Shown here one piece after another: positions 1 through 5,518 of a stretch of 6,094 nucleotides of DNA. The DNA comes from Deltaproteobacteria bacterium (GTDB taxonomy: Bacteria; Desulfobacterota; DAOWNY01). Numbering within the stretch: position 1 is the stretch's first letter; each line of letters begins with the position of its first letter. Position numbers and translations under genes: made by a program. The notes under the pieces were generated by a model that had not been told where the DNA came from, did not search any database, and worked only from the letters and a program-made list of their open reading frames with translations. The stretch covers positions 1-6,094 of the forward strand of contig DAOWNY010000112.1 of assembly GCA_030642325.1 (NCBI GenBank), read 5' to 3'.

Positions 1-747
1 GGTCTTTGCGGACTTGCAAAAGCGGACACCCTCGACCATATCGCCAGGCGAGGAGAACTCAGGGTTGTCTGCCAGACTCAGGGGCCACCCTTCAGTTTCA
101 TTGATAAAGACGGAAAGCGAACCGGCAGCTCAATTGAACTCTGCCGAATGATGGCCGGGGAGATGGGTGTCAAGATCAAAATCCTCAACTTTGATTGGGA
201 CGGCCTCATTCCTGCATTGCTTTCCAAAAAGGCAGACATTTTGGCAGCCGACATGACCCCTACACTGAAACGAGCGATGAAGATTGCCTTTTGTGACCCA
301 TTTATGTATACCGGCAGTATTGTTTTCACCAAAGAAGGCGGTAGATTCAATTCGATCGACGACTGCCGGAGCGAAGGCGTGACCATTGCCGTAATACTTG
401 GTTCCATAGGAGAAACAGAGGCTAAAAAGGCTTTTCCCCTGGCTAAAATCAAATCCTACAAAGGCGGTGGACCGCTATTGATCAACGCTGTTTTAAAAGG
501 ATATGCGGACATAGGCATAAACGACAATTCGGCCGTCAGGGGTCAGGTGACCAATTTCCCACCTCACAGTATCAAAATCCTGCCCGGCCAACTTTCCAGG
601 ACCCCGCTTGCTTTTGCAGTGCGTTACGACTCGCTGGATCTCCTTGAATGGATCAACCTCTTCTTCCTCCACATTCAATTGGACGGCCGCTTGGAGCAAA
701 ACATGAACTACTGGGTAAATACACTGGACTGGAAAAAAGAACACTGA
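1..747 (+). CDS. ABC transporter solute-binding protein, amino-acid type (family 3), 5' partial
   Basis: The frame is open from base 1, so the start codon and most of the signal peptide lie outside the window; 248 residues are visible. It is an extracytoplasmic solute-binding protein of the SBP_bac_3 type, which delivers a polar amino acid or similar ligand to the permeases encoded next. The first visible residues, GLCGLAKA followed by DTLDHI, look like the end of a signal peptide with an Ala-X-Ala signal peptidase I site after residue 8. The Cys at residue 3 is preceded by Leu, so it does not make a lipobox. Family features seen: the N-terminal GELRV and PPFSF strand, the first-lobe segment DMTPTLKRAMKIAF with the Arg (residue 91) expected to hold the ligand carboxylate, and the second-lobe GYADIGINDNSA with the Asp (residue 175) expected to hold the amino group. 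Substrate unknown. It ends 76 bases before the first permease gene. Confidence 0.88.
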   Translation, partial: GLCGLAKADTLDHIARRGELRVVCQTQGPPFSFIDKDGKRTGSSIELCRMMAGEMGVKIKILNFDWDGLIPALLSKKADILAADMTPTLKRAMKIAFCDPFMYTGSIVFTKEGGRFNSIDDCRSEGVTIAVILGSIGETEAKKAFPLAKIKSYKGGGPLLINAVLKGYADIGINDNSAVRGQVTNFPPHSIKILPGQLSRTPLAFAVRYDSLDLLEWINLFFLHIQLDGRLEQNMNYWVNTLDWKKEH

Positions 748-823
748 TTTCGCGGGAATCCGGATACAAGCTACCCCTGTTTATTGAGCTGATACATATT
801 AATCTTGAATTCAGTTAAAAAAA

Positions 824-1492
824 ATGCTGCAAGCCTTCAATTTCCGAATTATTCTAGAGTACATGCCACTCTATTCGCAATGCTTTATGGCGACTTTGTG
901 GCTTAGCGCAGTCTCGCTTATTGGGGCATTGTTGATCGGAACGGCGGCATGCGCTATGCGCATAGGTCACTACAGGCCACTTGCCCGAATTGCCGTTATT
1001 TATATAGAAAGTATCCGTTCAACACCTCTCCTGGCCCAGTTATATCTCGTCTATTTTGGTCTCCCCTCTCTTGGAATACGTATGAGCGAAGAAATGACCG
1101 GCATCCTGGTCCTGACTTTAAACAGCGGTGCCTATATGGCCGAGATCATTCGAGGGGGCATTCAATCCATACCGTCCGGACATATTGAGGCCGGTATTGC
1201 CTCCGGGCTGAACTATTTTCAACGCATGCGCTACATCATTCTCCCCCCGGCCCTCGGCGCGACCCTTCCGGCGATGCTGGGTCAGGCCATAGTCCTGGTT
1301 AAGGATTCTGCTTTGCTGTCTCTCATTTCCATCATGGAGCTTACCCGGGCCGGCCAGATCTTAACCTCGGAACGTTTTATGCCGGTGGAAGGTTTTTTGA
1401 CAACCGCCGCCTTTTATCTTCTCATCTACTATATTCTCAAGAGTCTTACGAGCTGGTCGCAGAAACGGCTCATTTTCCGTGAGATACATTGA
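824..1492 (+). CDS. Amino-acid ABC transporter permease (HisM/GlnP type), first of two
   Basis: This 222-aa integral membrane subunit would form half of the channel of the polar amino-acid importer. It has the usual features of the His/Glu/Gln/Arg permease family: a membrane segment around residues 22-45, the conserved segment ESIRSTPLLAQLYLVYFGLP (about 62-81), and an EAA coupling loop at about 122-141 (E122, A123, G128, closing with ILPP at 139-142) that docks on the ATPase. Further hydrophobic segments lie near 150-172 and 190-206. The length is normal. I use the ATG at 824, although only an A-rich run precedes it and no Shine-Dalgarno sequence is visible; an in-frame ATG at 863 (Met14) is the alternative and has none either. 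An in-frame stop at 806-808 rules out a longer protein. Its stop overlaps a possible TTG start of the second permease at 1489. Confidence 0.9.
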   Translation: MLQAFNFRIILEYMPLYSQCFMATLWLSAVSLIGALLIGTAACAMRIGHYRPLARIAVIYIESIRSTPLLAQLYLVYFGLPSLGIRMSEEMTGILVLTLNSGAYMAEIIRGGIQSIPSGHIEAGIASGLNYFQRMRYIILPPALGATLPAMLGQAIVLVKDSALLSLISIMELTRAGQILTSERFMPVEGFLTTAAFYLLIYYILKSLTSWSQKRLIFREIH

Positions 1493-1509
1493 GATTCGGA
1501 CAAAAGAAA

Positions 1510-2178
1510 ATGTGGGGATATTATTTAGAACAGCTGATTGGAAGCCTGCCGCTCTTCCTCAAGGGACTGGGGATAACCGCTGCCGTCTCGATTCTCAGCC
1601 TTGTTGGAGGAACCATCATCGGCTTTTTTTTGGGAGTCATCCGGGCTGGAGGGATAAAACCGGTGCGGTTCCTGATCGGAGGATGGGTTGATCTTATTCG
1701 TGGCACACCGTTTTTAGTCCAGCTGTTTATTGTTTTTTTCATTTTCCCCGATGTGGGGATACATCTGGACGCATTGCCCGCGGCGGTCTTATCCCTGACC
1801 AACCTGTCAGCCTGTTTCATCTGTGAAATCGTGGCCGGCGGCATCCTGGCCGTACCGGCAGGACAAAAAGAGGCGGCGGCAGCCTCGGGTCTGTCCGCTT
1901 ATCAACAAATGAGATACCTGGTCATGCCCCAGGCTATGCCCACCATTCTGCCGCCTCTGGTGGGACAGTATGTCCTCTTGATTAAAGATTCATCGGTGAT
2001 TTCCGTTATAGGGGTAGTTGACATCACCAGGGTGGGCTGGCTGACCGTTCAGCGTATTCCTGAAGGACTCATGGTCTTCGGACTGGTGGGAATCCTCTAT
2101 TTTATCATATGCTATCCCATCATCCGGTTCTCCAATCTACTGGAAAAGCGTATGAAATTTGGGAAATACCGGTTTTGA
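1510..2178 (+). CDS. Amino-acid ABC transporter permease (HisM/GlnP type), second of two
   Basis: This is the second membrane subunit, expected to pair with the preceding permease. From the ATG at 1510 it is 222 aa, the same length as its partner. The family segment DLIRGTPFLVQLF lies at about 61-73 and the EAA loop at about 121-140 (E121, A122, A123, G127, closing Pro140), followed by the conserved VLLIKDSSVIS stretch (155-165). Hydrophobic segments lie near 18-44, 66-80, 92-112, 144-170 and 186-205. The frame is also open from a TTG at 1489, which would overlap the first permease's stop by four bases (TTGA) and add seven residues. I prefer the ATG because a GGA at 1498-1500 sits nine bases before it and the N terminus then matches the usual family length. 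The short gap to the upstream gene supports one transcript. Confidence 0.9.
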   Translation: MWGYYLEQLIGSLPLFLKGLGITAAVSILSLVGGTIIGFFLGVIRAGGIKPVRFLIGGWVDLIRGTPFLVQLFIVFFIFPDVGIHLDALPAAVLSLTNLSACFICEIVAGGILAVPAGQKEAAAASGLSAYQQMRYLVMPQAMPTILPPLVGQYVLLIKDSSVISVIGVVDITRVGWLTVQRIPEGLMVFGLVGILYFIICYPIIRFSNLLEKRMKFGKYRF

Positions 2179-2257
2179 AAAAAAGATTACTTTGCTTCGC
2201 CCCAATGACATTAAGCCGACTTTTTTTAAAAAAATTGCTGCCATGGGAATAAAAGAT

Positions 2258-2986
2258 ATGATTACCTTTAAAAACGTAAATAAGTGGTTCGGAAAACACC
2301 ACGTCTTAAAGGAGATCAACCTGAATGTCGAACCGGGGGAAGTGCTGGTGGTCTGCGGTCCCAGCGGCTCCGGAAAGAGCACCTTACTTCGCTGCATTAA
2401 TCGCTTGGAATCCCTGCAAAGCGGCGAAATTATCATTGACGGCATAAAAGTCCATGGCAGGGAGACCAATATAACCAAACTACGTGCGGAAATCGGTTTT
2501 GTCTTCCAACAGTTTAACCTTTATCCCCACATGACGGCCATAGAAAACATCACCATTGCCCCGATAAAAGTAAGAAAGCTGAAAAAGGAGGTGGCGAGGA
2601 AGCTGGGGCAGGAAATTCTGGATAAAGTCGGTCTGGGCGACAAGGCAGGCTCTTATCCGTCCCAACTATCCGGCGGGCAGCAACAGCGGGTAGCCATCGC
2701 CCGCGGTCTCTGCATGCAACCCAAAATTATGCTTTTTGATGAACCAACATCTTCCCTGGACCCGGAGATGATAAATGAGGTCCTCGATGTCATACGCAAT
2801 CTTGCAAACGAGGGTATGACCATGATTGTAGTTACTCATGAGATGGGATTTGCCCGGGAAGCGGCTAATCGAGTAGCCTTCATTGATGAAGGGCGTCTGG
2901 TTGAGATCGCACCTCCGGAAAAATTCTTCAAAAACCCGAAAAATGAACGGACCAGACTTTTCTTGAGCAAAATCCTGGCCCGTTAA
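2258..2986 (+). CDS. Amino-acid ABC transporter ATP-binding protein (GlnQ/HisP type)
   Basis: This cytoplasmic ATPase powers the importer encoded upstream. From the ATG at 2258 it is 242 aa, the usual size for this family, and begins MITFKNVNKWFG as relatives do. All nucleotide-binding motifs are intact: Walker A GPSGSGKST (34-42), Q-loop Gln84/Gln85 in FVFQQFNL, signature LSGGQQQR (137-144), Walker B IMLFDEP (157-163) with catalytic Glu162, D-loop SSLD (165-168), and switch His194. The C-terminal DEGRLVEIAPPEKFFKNP is typical of amino-acid importers. GGGA at 2245-2248 serves as a ribosome binding site nine bases before the start. The frame is also open back to a TTG at 2159 and an ATG at 2243, but neither has a good binding site and the added residues resemble no family sequence. 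It is the last gene of the + strand block and converges on pgsA. Confidence 0.95.
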   Translation: MITFKNVNKWFGKHHVLKEINLNVEPGEVLVVCGPSGSGKSTLLRCINRLESLQSGEIIIDGIKVHGRETNITKLRAEIGFVFQQFNLYPHMTAIENITIAPIKVRKLKKEVARKLGQEILDKVGLGDKAGSYPSQLSGGQQQRVAIARGLCMQPKIMLFDEPTSSLDPEMINEVLDVIRNLANEGMTMIVVTHEMGFAREAANRVAFIDEGRLVEIAPPEKFFKNPKNERTRLFLSKILAR

Positions 2987-3046
2987 TCCCACCTTTTTTT
3001 GGATAACCGGAGGACAATCTTTATGTGCCGGCAGAATTTTTTACAA
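2987..3046. other. Convergent intergenic gap without a clear terminator
   Basis: These 60 bases separate the ATPase stop from the pgsA stop on the opposite strand. A T7 run at 2994-3000 and a T6 run at 3038-3043 are present, with a GCCGGC palindrome at 3028-3033. I could not fold a stem longer than about four base pairs next to either T run, so no intrinsic terminator is claimed for either transcript. Confidence 0.5.
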
Positions 3047-3586
3047 CTAATTCCCGGGGTCCTGGTTTAAGAGGGTTATCCCCCGACCAATATAATGTAA
3101 TCCGCTTAAGACCGTAAAAAAAGCGGTAATCCAAATTAAATAATTAAACCAGGGGGGAATCCGATAAAAATGGCTGAAAAAAAGAGCGAACAAAACCGTG
3201 ATGATTTGAAAAAAGGTATTTATCTTACTGATAAAGGTGGGTTTGGGTTGTAAATGTTGAGTAACAATATATATGATCAAGCTTCCCCCCACAATTACCA
3301 CATCCCGACTAATTACAATAACCGCCAACCAGCTGGGAAAAACCTTTAGAATCGCCAGAGTAATGTAACAGGCGTTTAAGAGCAACTTATCCGCCAAAGG
3401 ATCCAGGTAAGAACCAATTACCGTCTGCTGCTTGTAAACCCGGGCGATAAAACCGTCCAGCGCATCACCGACTGCAGAAAAAAGAAAGACGGCTAAAGCT
3501 AATCCGATTTTTCCATTAAGTAAAAATATCATAAAAAAGGGGATAGCCAATATTCTAATTATGGTCAGTAAATTTGGGATATTCAA
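3047..3586 (-). CDS. pgsA: CDP-diacylglycerol--glycerol-3-phosphate 3-phosphatidyltransferase
   Basis: PgsA is a membrane enzyme that transfers the phosphatidyl group from CDP-diacylglycerol to glycerol 3-phosphate, giving phosphatidylglycerol phosphate, the committed step to phosphatidylglycerol and cardiolipin. The 179-aa product starts MNIPNLLTIIRI, typical of PgsA. It carries the complete CDP-alcohol phosphotransferase motif D-x2-D-G-x2-A-R-x8-G-x3-D-x3-D: Asp41, Asp44, Gly45, Ala48, Arg49, Gly58, Asp62 and Asp66. Hydrophobic segments before and after the motif fit a small multi-pass protein. The start is a TTG at 3586-3584, and it is forced because an in-frame TAG lies directly upstream. 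It overlaps the Nudix gene's stop as TTGA, which suggests translational coupling. A purine-rich GGAAGGGG (plus-strand positions 3597-3604) lies ten bases upstream. Related CDP-alcohol transferases share the motif, but the N terminus and length favour PgsA. Confidence 0.93.
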   Translation of the reverse strand: MNIPNLLTIIRILAIPFFMIFLLNGKIGLALAVFLFSAVGDALDGFIARVYKQQTVIGSYLDPLADKLLLNACYITLAILKVFPSWLAVIVISRDVVIVGGSLIIYIVTQHLQPKPTFISKINTFFQIITVLFALFFSHFYRIPPWFNYLIWITAFFTVLSGLHYIGRGITLLNQDPGN

Positions 3587-4095
3587 CTATCAGTTGCCCC
3601 TTCCGTGAAAATCTTGATTAACTGTTGATGAGAAGGGAAAGCGATGGGAGGAAGCTGGTTCAAACTGAAGTATCCGGCATCTGAAGCATCATCGCCCGGC
3701 TCTAATCTGCTATGATCCTGAACTTCTATCCAATAACCGATTATAATTACTAATTTCTTCCAGAATATGCTCACCTGGGAGACAACCGAAATTAAGCCCT
3801 TTACCGCTCCCGTCAGCCCTGTTTCTTCTTTTAATTCCCTAAGCGCCGCCTCTTCCACTGTCTCATCAATTTCAATGAACCCTCCGGGAAGCCCCCATTT
3901 TCCCTTGGCCGGCTCTACTGCCCTTTTCACCAGAAGCAACTCGCCTTTCTCGTTTTTTACCAGAGCAGCCACCGACGACAAAGGTGTCTCATAAAGAATC
4001 TGCTCGCAATTCCGGCAGGAAGAACGTATTCTTCCGTCCTGATAACTCCTTACCGTTTTTTTACCACAAAACGGACAATAAATTTTTTCTTGCAA
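3583..4095 (-). CDS. Nudix hydrolase with N-terminal zinc ribbon
   Basis: This 170-aa soluble protein is predicted to cleave a nucleoside diphosphate linked to another group (X). The Nudix box is complete: Gly72-x5-Glu78-x7-Arg86-Glu87-Leu88-x-Glu90-Glu91-x-Gly93-Leu94, including the metal-binding glutamates, preceded by KWGLPGGF. Cys7, Cys10, Cys27 and Cys30 form a CxxC...CxxC zinc ribbon at the N terminus, as in NudC and many ADP-ribose pyrophosphatase-like proteins. The SQPWPFPxS motif of NADH pyrophosphatases is absent, so I do not call it NudC; the substrate is unknown. There is no ATG at the 5' end. I place the start at the TTG at 4095-4093, which has AAGGT (plus-strand 4103-4107) seven bases upstream; an in-frame stop lies at 4116-4114. 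The TGA stop overlaps the pgsA start, so the two genes probably form one transcript. The pairing does not by itself show a role in lipid metabolism. Confidence 0.9.
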   Translation of the reverse strand: MQEKIYCPFCGKKTVRSYQDGRIRSSCRNCEQILYETPLSSVAALVKNEKGELLLVKRAVEPAKGKWGLPGGFIEIDETVEEAALRELKEETGLTGAVKGLISVVSQVSIFWKKLVIIIGYWIEVQDHSRLEPGDDASDAGYFSLNQLPPIAFPSHQQLIKIFTEGATDS

Positions 4096-4102
4096 AATAA
4101 TT

Positions 4103-4107
4103 ACCTT
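4103..4107 (-). promoter_or_regulatory. Ribosome binding site that decides the TTG start of the Nudix gene
   Basis: Read on the - strand the sequence is AAGGT, seven bases before the TTG at 4095-4093. Upstream in frame, between TTG 4095 and the stop at 4116-4114, there is no ATG, GTG or other TTG, so this site is the main support for the TTG start. Confidence 0.6.
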
Positions 4108-4136
4108 GTCTGATCAAGTTTATTAATTATCTCTCC

Positions 4137-4160
4137 AAAAAATTTTGACCTCTACGGTCA
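4137..4160 (-). terminator. Weak terminator-like hairpin upstream of the Nudix gene
   Basis: On the - strand the perfect inverted repeat TGACC-(5)-GGTCA (4160-4146) is followed by three more A and then six T (4142-4137). It lies downstream of the radical SAM gene and could end its transcript. The stem is only five base pairs and the T run does not follow directly, so it could instead be an operator for the Nudix-pgsA unit or have no role. Confidence 0.3.
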
Positions 4161-4162
4161 GG

Positions 4163-4176
4163 TATTAGCTATTAGC
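4163..4176. repeat. Two tandem TATTAGC heptamers
   Basis: TATTAGC occurs twice without a gap (4163-4169 and 4170-4176). It directly follows the TGACC/GGTCA inverted repeat. It is the first of three heptamer-paced clusters in this intergenic region. Confidence 0.6.
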
Positions 4177-4249
4177 TTTTGCATGAAACCATTCAACATC
4201 CGTTTGATCTCGCTACATTTGCCGATCTAATTCCAACCTTAAGTTGAGT

Positions 4250-4263
4250 GATCAGCTGTCAGC
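4250..4263. repeat. Two adjacent heptamers sharing TCAGC
   Basis: GATCAGC (4250-4256) and TGTCAGC (4257-4263) abut and share their last five bases. The pair is short and would mean little alone, but it has the same period as the clusters on either side. Confidence 0.4.
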
Positions 4264-4285
4264 ACACAAGCGTTTAGCTTTTAAA

Positions 4286-4335
4286 AACCGTGAACTGAGA
4301 ACTGAGAACCGTGAGCTTAAGAACCGTGAACGGTT
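4286..4335. repeat. Degenerate heptanucleotide tandem repeat (AACCGTG/AACTGAG)
   Basis: The array reads in sevens: AACCGTG (4286-4292), AACTGAG (4293-4299), AACTGAG (4300-4306), AACCGTG (4307-4313), an eight-base divergent unit (4314-4321), AACCGTG (4322-4328) and AACGGTT (4329-4335). The last two units contain the inverted repeat AACCGT-GA-ACGGTT. The array ends 34 bases before the radical SAM stop codon. It is not coding as far as I can tell. Confidence 0.7.
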
Positions 4336-4369
4336 ACGAATATTTGAACATACACAAAACAATACCGCG

Positions 4370-5332
4370 TCATCGAACCTGATAAAACCCCTTACGATTA
4401 TGTATACGGTATTGCACGTCCCCCTTTTGCCTCAAGTAAGCAATCTTCTTGATTAAATCATTTTGATGTATTCCCAGCGCCCGGGATATCTCTTCTAAAG
4501 AACAGGGTCTTCTCTCCAGTAAATTTAAGATATTCTTTTCATCTACCGGAGAGGAAGGGGGGGGATTAGTCCCGAAAAACTCAGTAATGACCTCCGCCTT
4601 TTCTCCTATTCCGTCTTTAATGATCTCCATCTGCTCCGCAGTAACCCCGTGGGAAAATTCCTCGGCAGGTGGTCTGTCTACAGTATTTAACTGAATTCGA
4701 TCAGGATTAATCCGATCAATCGCTTCTCTAAGCTTATTTACTTCGGAATCGGTATCATTTACCCCCCGGCAAAATAAAACCTCCAGCCAGATCTCCCCTT
4801 TAAATATTTTTCTAAAGTCGATAATCCCTTGTATTATTTCTTCGATGTTTAAAGAGGGGTGGGGACGGTTAATATATTGAAAAATACTGTTGGTTACTGC
4901 GTCGAGAGAAGGCACGACCAAGTCCGCTTCAAGGAGGCTTTTTTTTATGTGATCCAAAAATAGAAGAGAGCCGTTGGTAAGAACTGCCAGGGGGATGGAA
5001 GTAAGTTTTTTGATATCTTTGATGATATTACCCAGCAAAGAGTTCAAGGTTGGTTCCCCGGAACCGCCCAGGGTAATGTAATCGGGAGCAACTGGTAAAC
5101 TATCCAGAAATAACTTTAGATTATTTAATATAATATCCGGCGATACATATTTTTTTTGCTCAATGGATATGTTGGTAGTCTTCCCCAATTCACAATATAT
5201 GCAATCAAAACTGCAGGTTTTGTAAGGGATTAGATCGATTCCCAACGACTTTCCCAGCCGGCGGGAAGCAACCGGTCCAAATATGCACTTCAATTTTACT
5301 TTCCTTATACCCTCAGAAGTTTTTTCCTCCAT
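4370..5332 (-). CDS. Radical SAM protein (COG0731 type) with C-terminal winged-helix domain
   Basis: This 320-aa protein has the radical SAM cluster motif CSFDCIYC (Cys40, Cys44, Cys47), which binds a [4Fe-4S] cluster that cleaves S-adenosylmethionine. Family marks of COG0731 Fe-S oxidoreductases are FGPVASRRLGKSLGIDLIPY (18-37), GGSGEPTL (89-96), LTNGSLL (118-124), PSLDAV (141-146) and LNTVDRPP (215-222). Residues about 265-320 look like a winged helix (NLLERRPCSLEEISRALGI, then LRQKGDVQY), which could bind nucleic acid or mediate assembly. Substrate unknown; the family is related to TYW1-like enzymes, but that does not establish tRNA modification here. Given bounds use the ATG at 5332, which has no ribosome binding site. 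A TTG at 5293-5291 (codon 14) has AAGGA eight bases upstream and would give an N terminus MKCIFGPV, as in relatives; it may be the true start (307 aa). It appears to have its own promoter. Confidence 0.9.
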   Translation of the reverse strand: MEEKTSEGIRKVKLKCIFGPVASRRLGKSLGIDLIPYKTCSFDCIYCELGKTTNISIEQKKYVSPDIILNNLKLFLDSLPVAPDYITLGGSGEPTLNSLLGNIIKDIKKLTSIPLAVLTNGSLLFLDHIKKSLLEADLVVPSLDAVTNSIFQYINRPHPSLNIEEIIQGIIDFRKIFKGEIWLEVLFCRGVNDTDSEVNKLREAIDRINPDRIQLNTVDRPPAEEFSHGVTAEQMEIIKDGIGEKAEVITEFFGTNPPPSSPVDEKNILNLLERRPCSLEEISRALGIHQNDLIKKIAYLRQKGDVQYRIHNRKGFYQVR

Positions 5333-5348
5333 AAATTATGGTAAAAGA

Positions 5349-5378
5349 ATTTTAGCACTTTCCATGGAACGAAAGCAA
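5349..5378 (-). promoter_or_regulatory. Candidate sigma-70 type promoter of the radical SAM gene, with palindrome in the spacer
   Basis: On the - strand, TTGCTT (5378-5373) and TAAAAT (5354-5349) are 18 bases apart. The -10 box matches consensus in five of six bases, the -35 box only in part. Transcription would start near 5342, giving a leader of about nine bases to the ATG or about 49 to the TTG. The perfect ten-base palindrome TTCCATGGAA (5360-5369) lies inside the spacer and could be an operator. Confidence 0.35.
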
Positions 5379-5435
5379 GGATAAATATGTTTTAATCAAC
5401 CGCCGGTTTTGAGCAGTTATCATTTTGATAAATAC

Positions 5436-5468
5436 AAAAAAAGGGGCCGATAAAATGAAAAGGCCCCT
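5436..5468 (-). terminator. Rho-independent terminator of the 78-aa Cys protein gene
   Basis: On the - strand AGGGGCC (5468-5462), a 13-base loop and GGCCCCT (5448-5442) make a perfect seven-pair GC-rich stem, followed by a T tract over 5442-5436. It lies about 50 bases after the stop of the small gene and before the radical SAM promoter, so it separates the two transcripts. Confidence 0.85.
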
Positions 5469-5518
5469 GATAACTACTCTCTCAAGTTTTTAAAATTGAT
5501 TACCAATTGTAGCCCTGA

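Larger units (their letters stand above)
4096..4369. other. 274-base intergenic stretch with repeats, no gene seen
   Basis: This is the longest stretch without a supported gene, lying between the Nudix gene and the end of the radical SAM gene, both on the - strand. It holds the ribosome binding site of the Nudix gene, a small inverted repeat next to a T run, and three clusters of heptamer repeats (listed separately). The 9-mer TTAGCTTTT occurs twice, at 4172-4180 and 4274-4282. TGATCA occurs at 4111-4116 and 4249-4254. I could not pick out a convincing promoter for the Nudix-pgsA unit. Confidence 0.7.

Noticed and set aside
2159..2257. N-terminal extension of the ATPase from the TTG at 2159
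   Set aside because: It overlaps the second permease, resembles no family sequence and lacks a binding site, whereas the ATG at 2258 gives the standard length and has GGGA nine bases upstream.
2987..3046. A possible bidirectional terminator between the ATPase and pgsA genes
   Set aside because: T runs are present, but no stem longer than about four base pairs could be formed next to them.
3767..3994. A + strand 75-codon Ser/Pro-rich frame
   Set aside because: It is the complement of the Nudix box region of the Nudix gene, whose motif is complete on the - strand.
4244..4456. A + strand 70-codon frame starting with TTG, giving a charged, repetitive peptide
   Set aside because: Its repeated RELRTEN-like peptide is simply the heptamer DNA repeat translated, and its 3' part lies antisense to the radical SAM gene; no ribosome binding site supports it.
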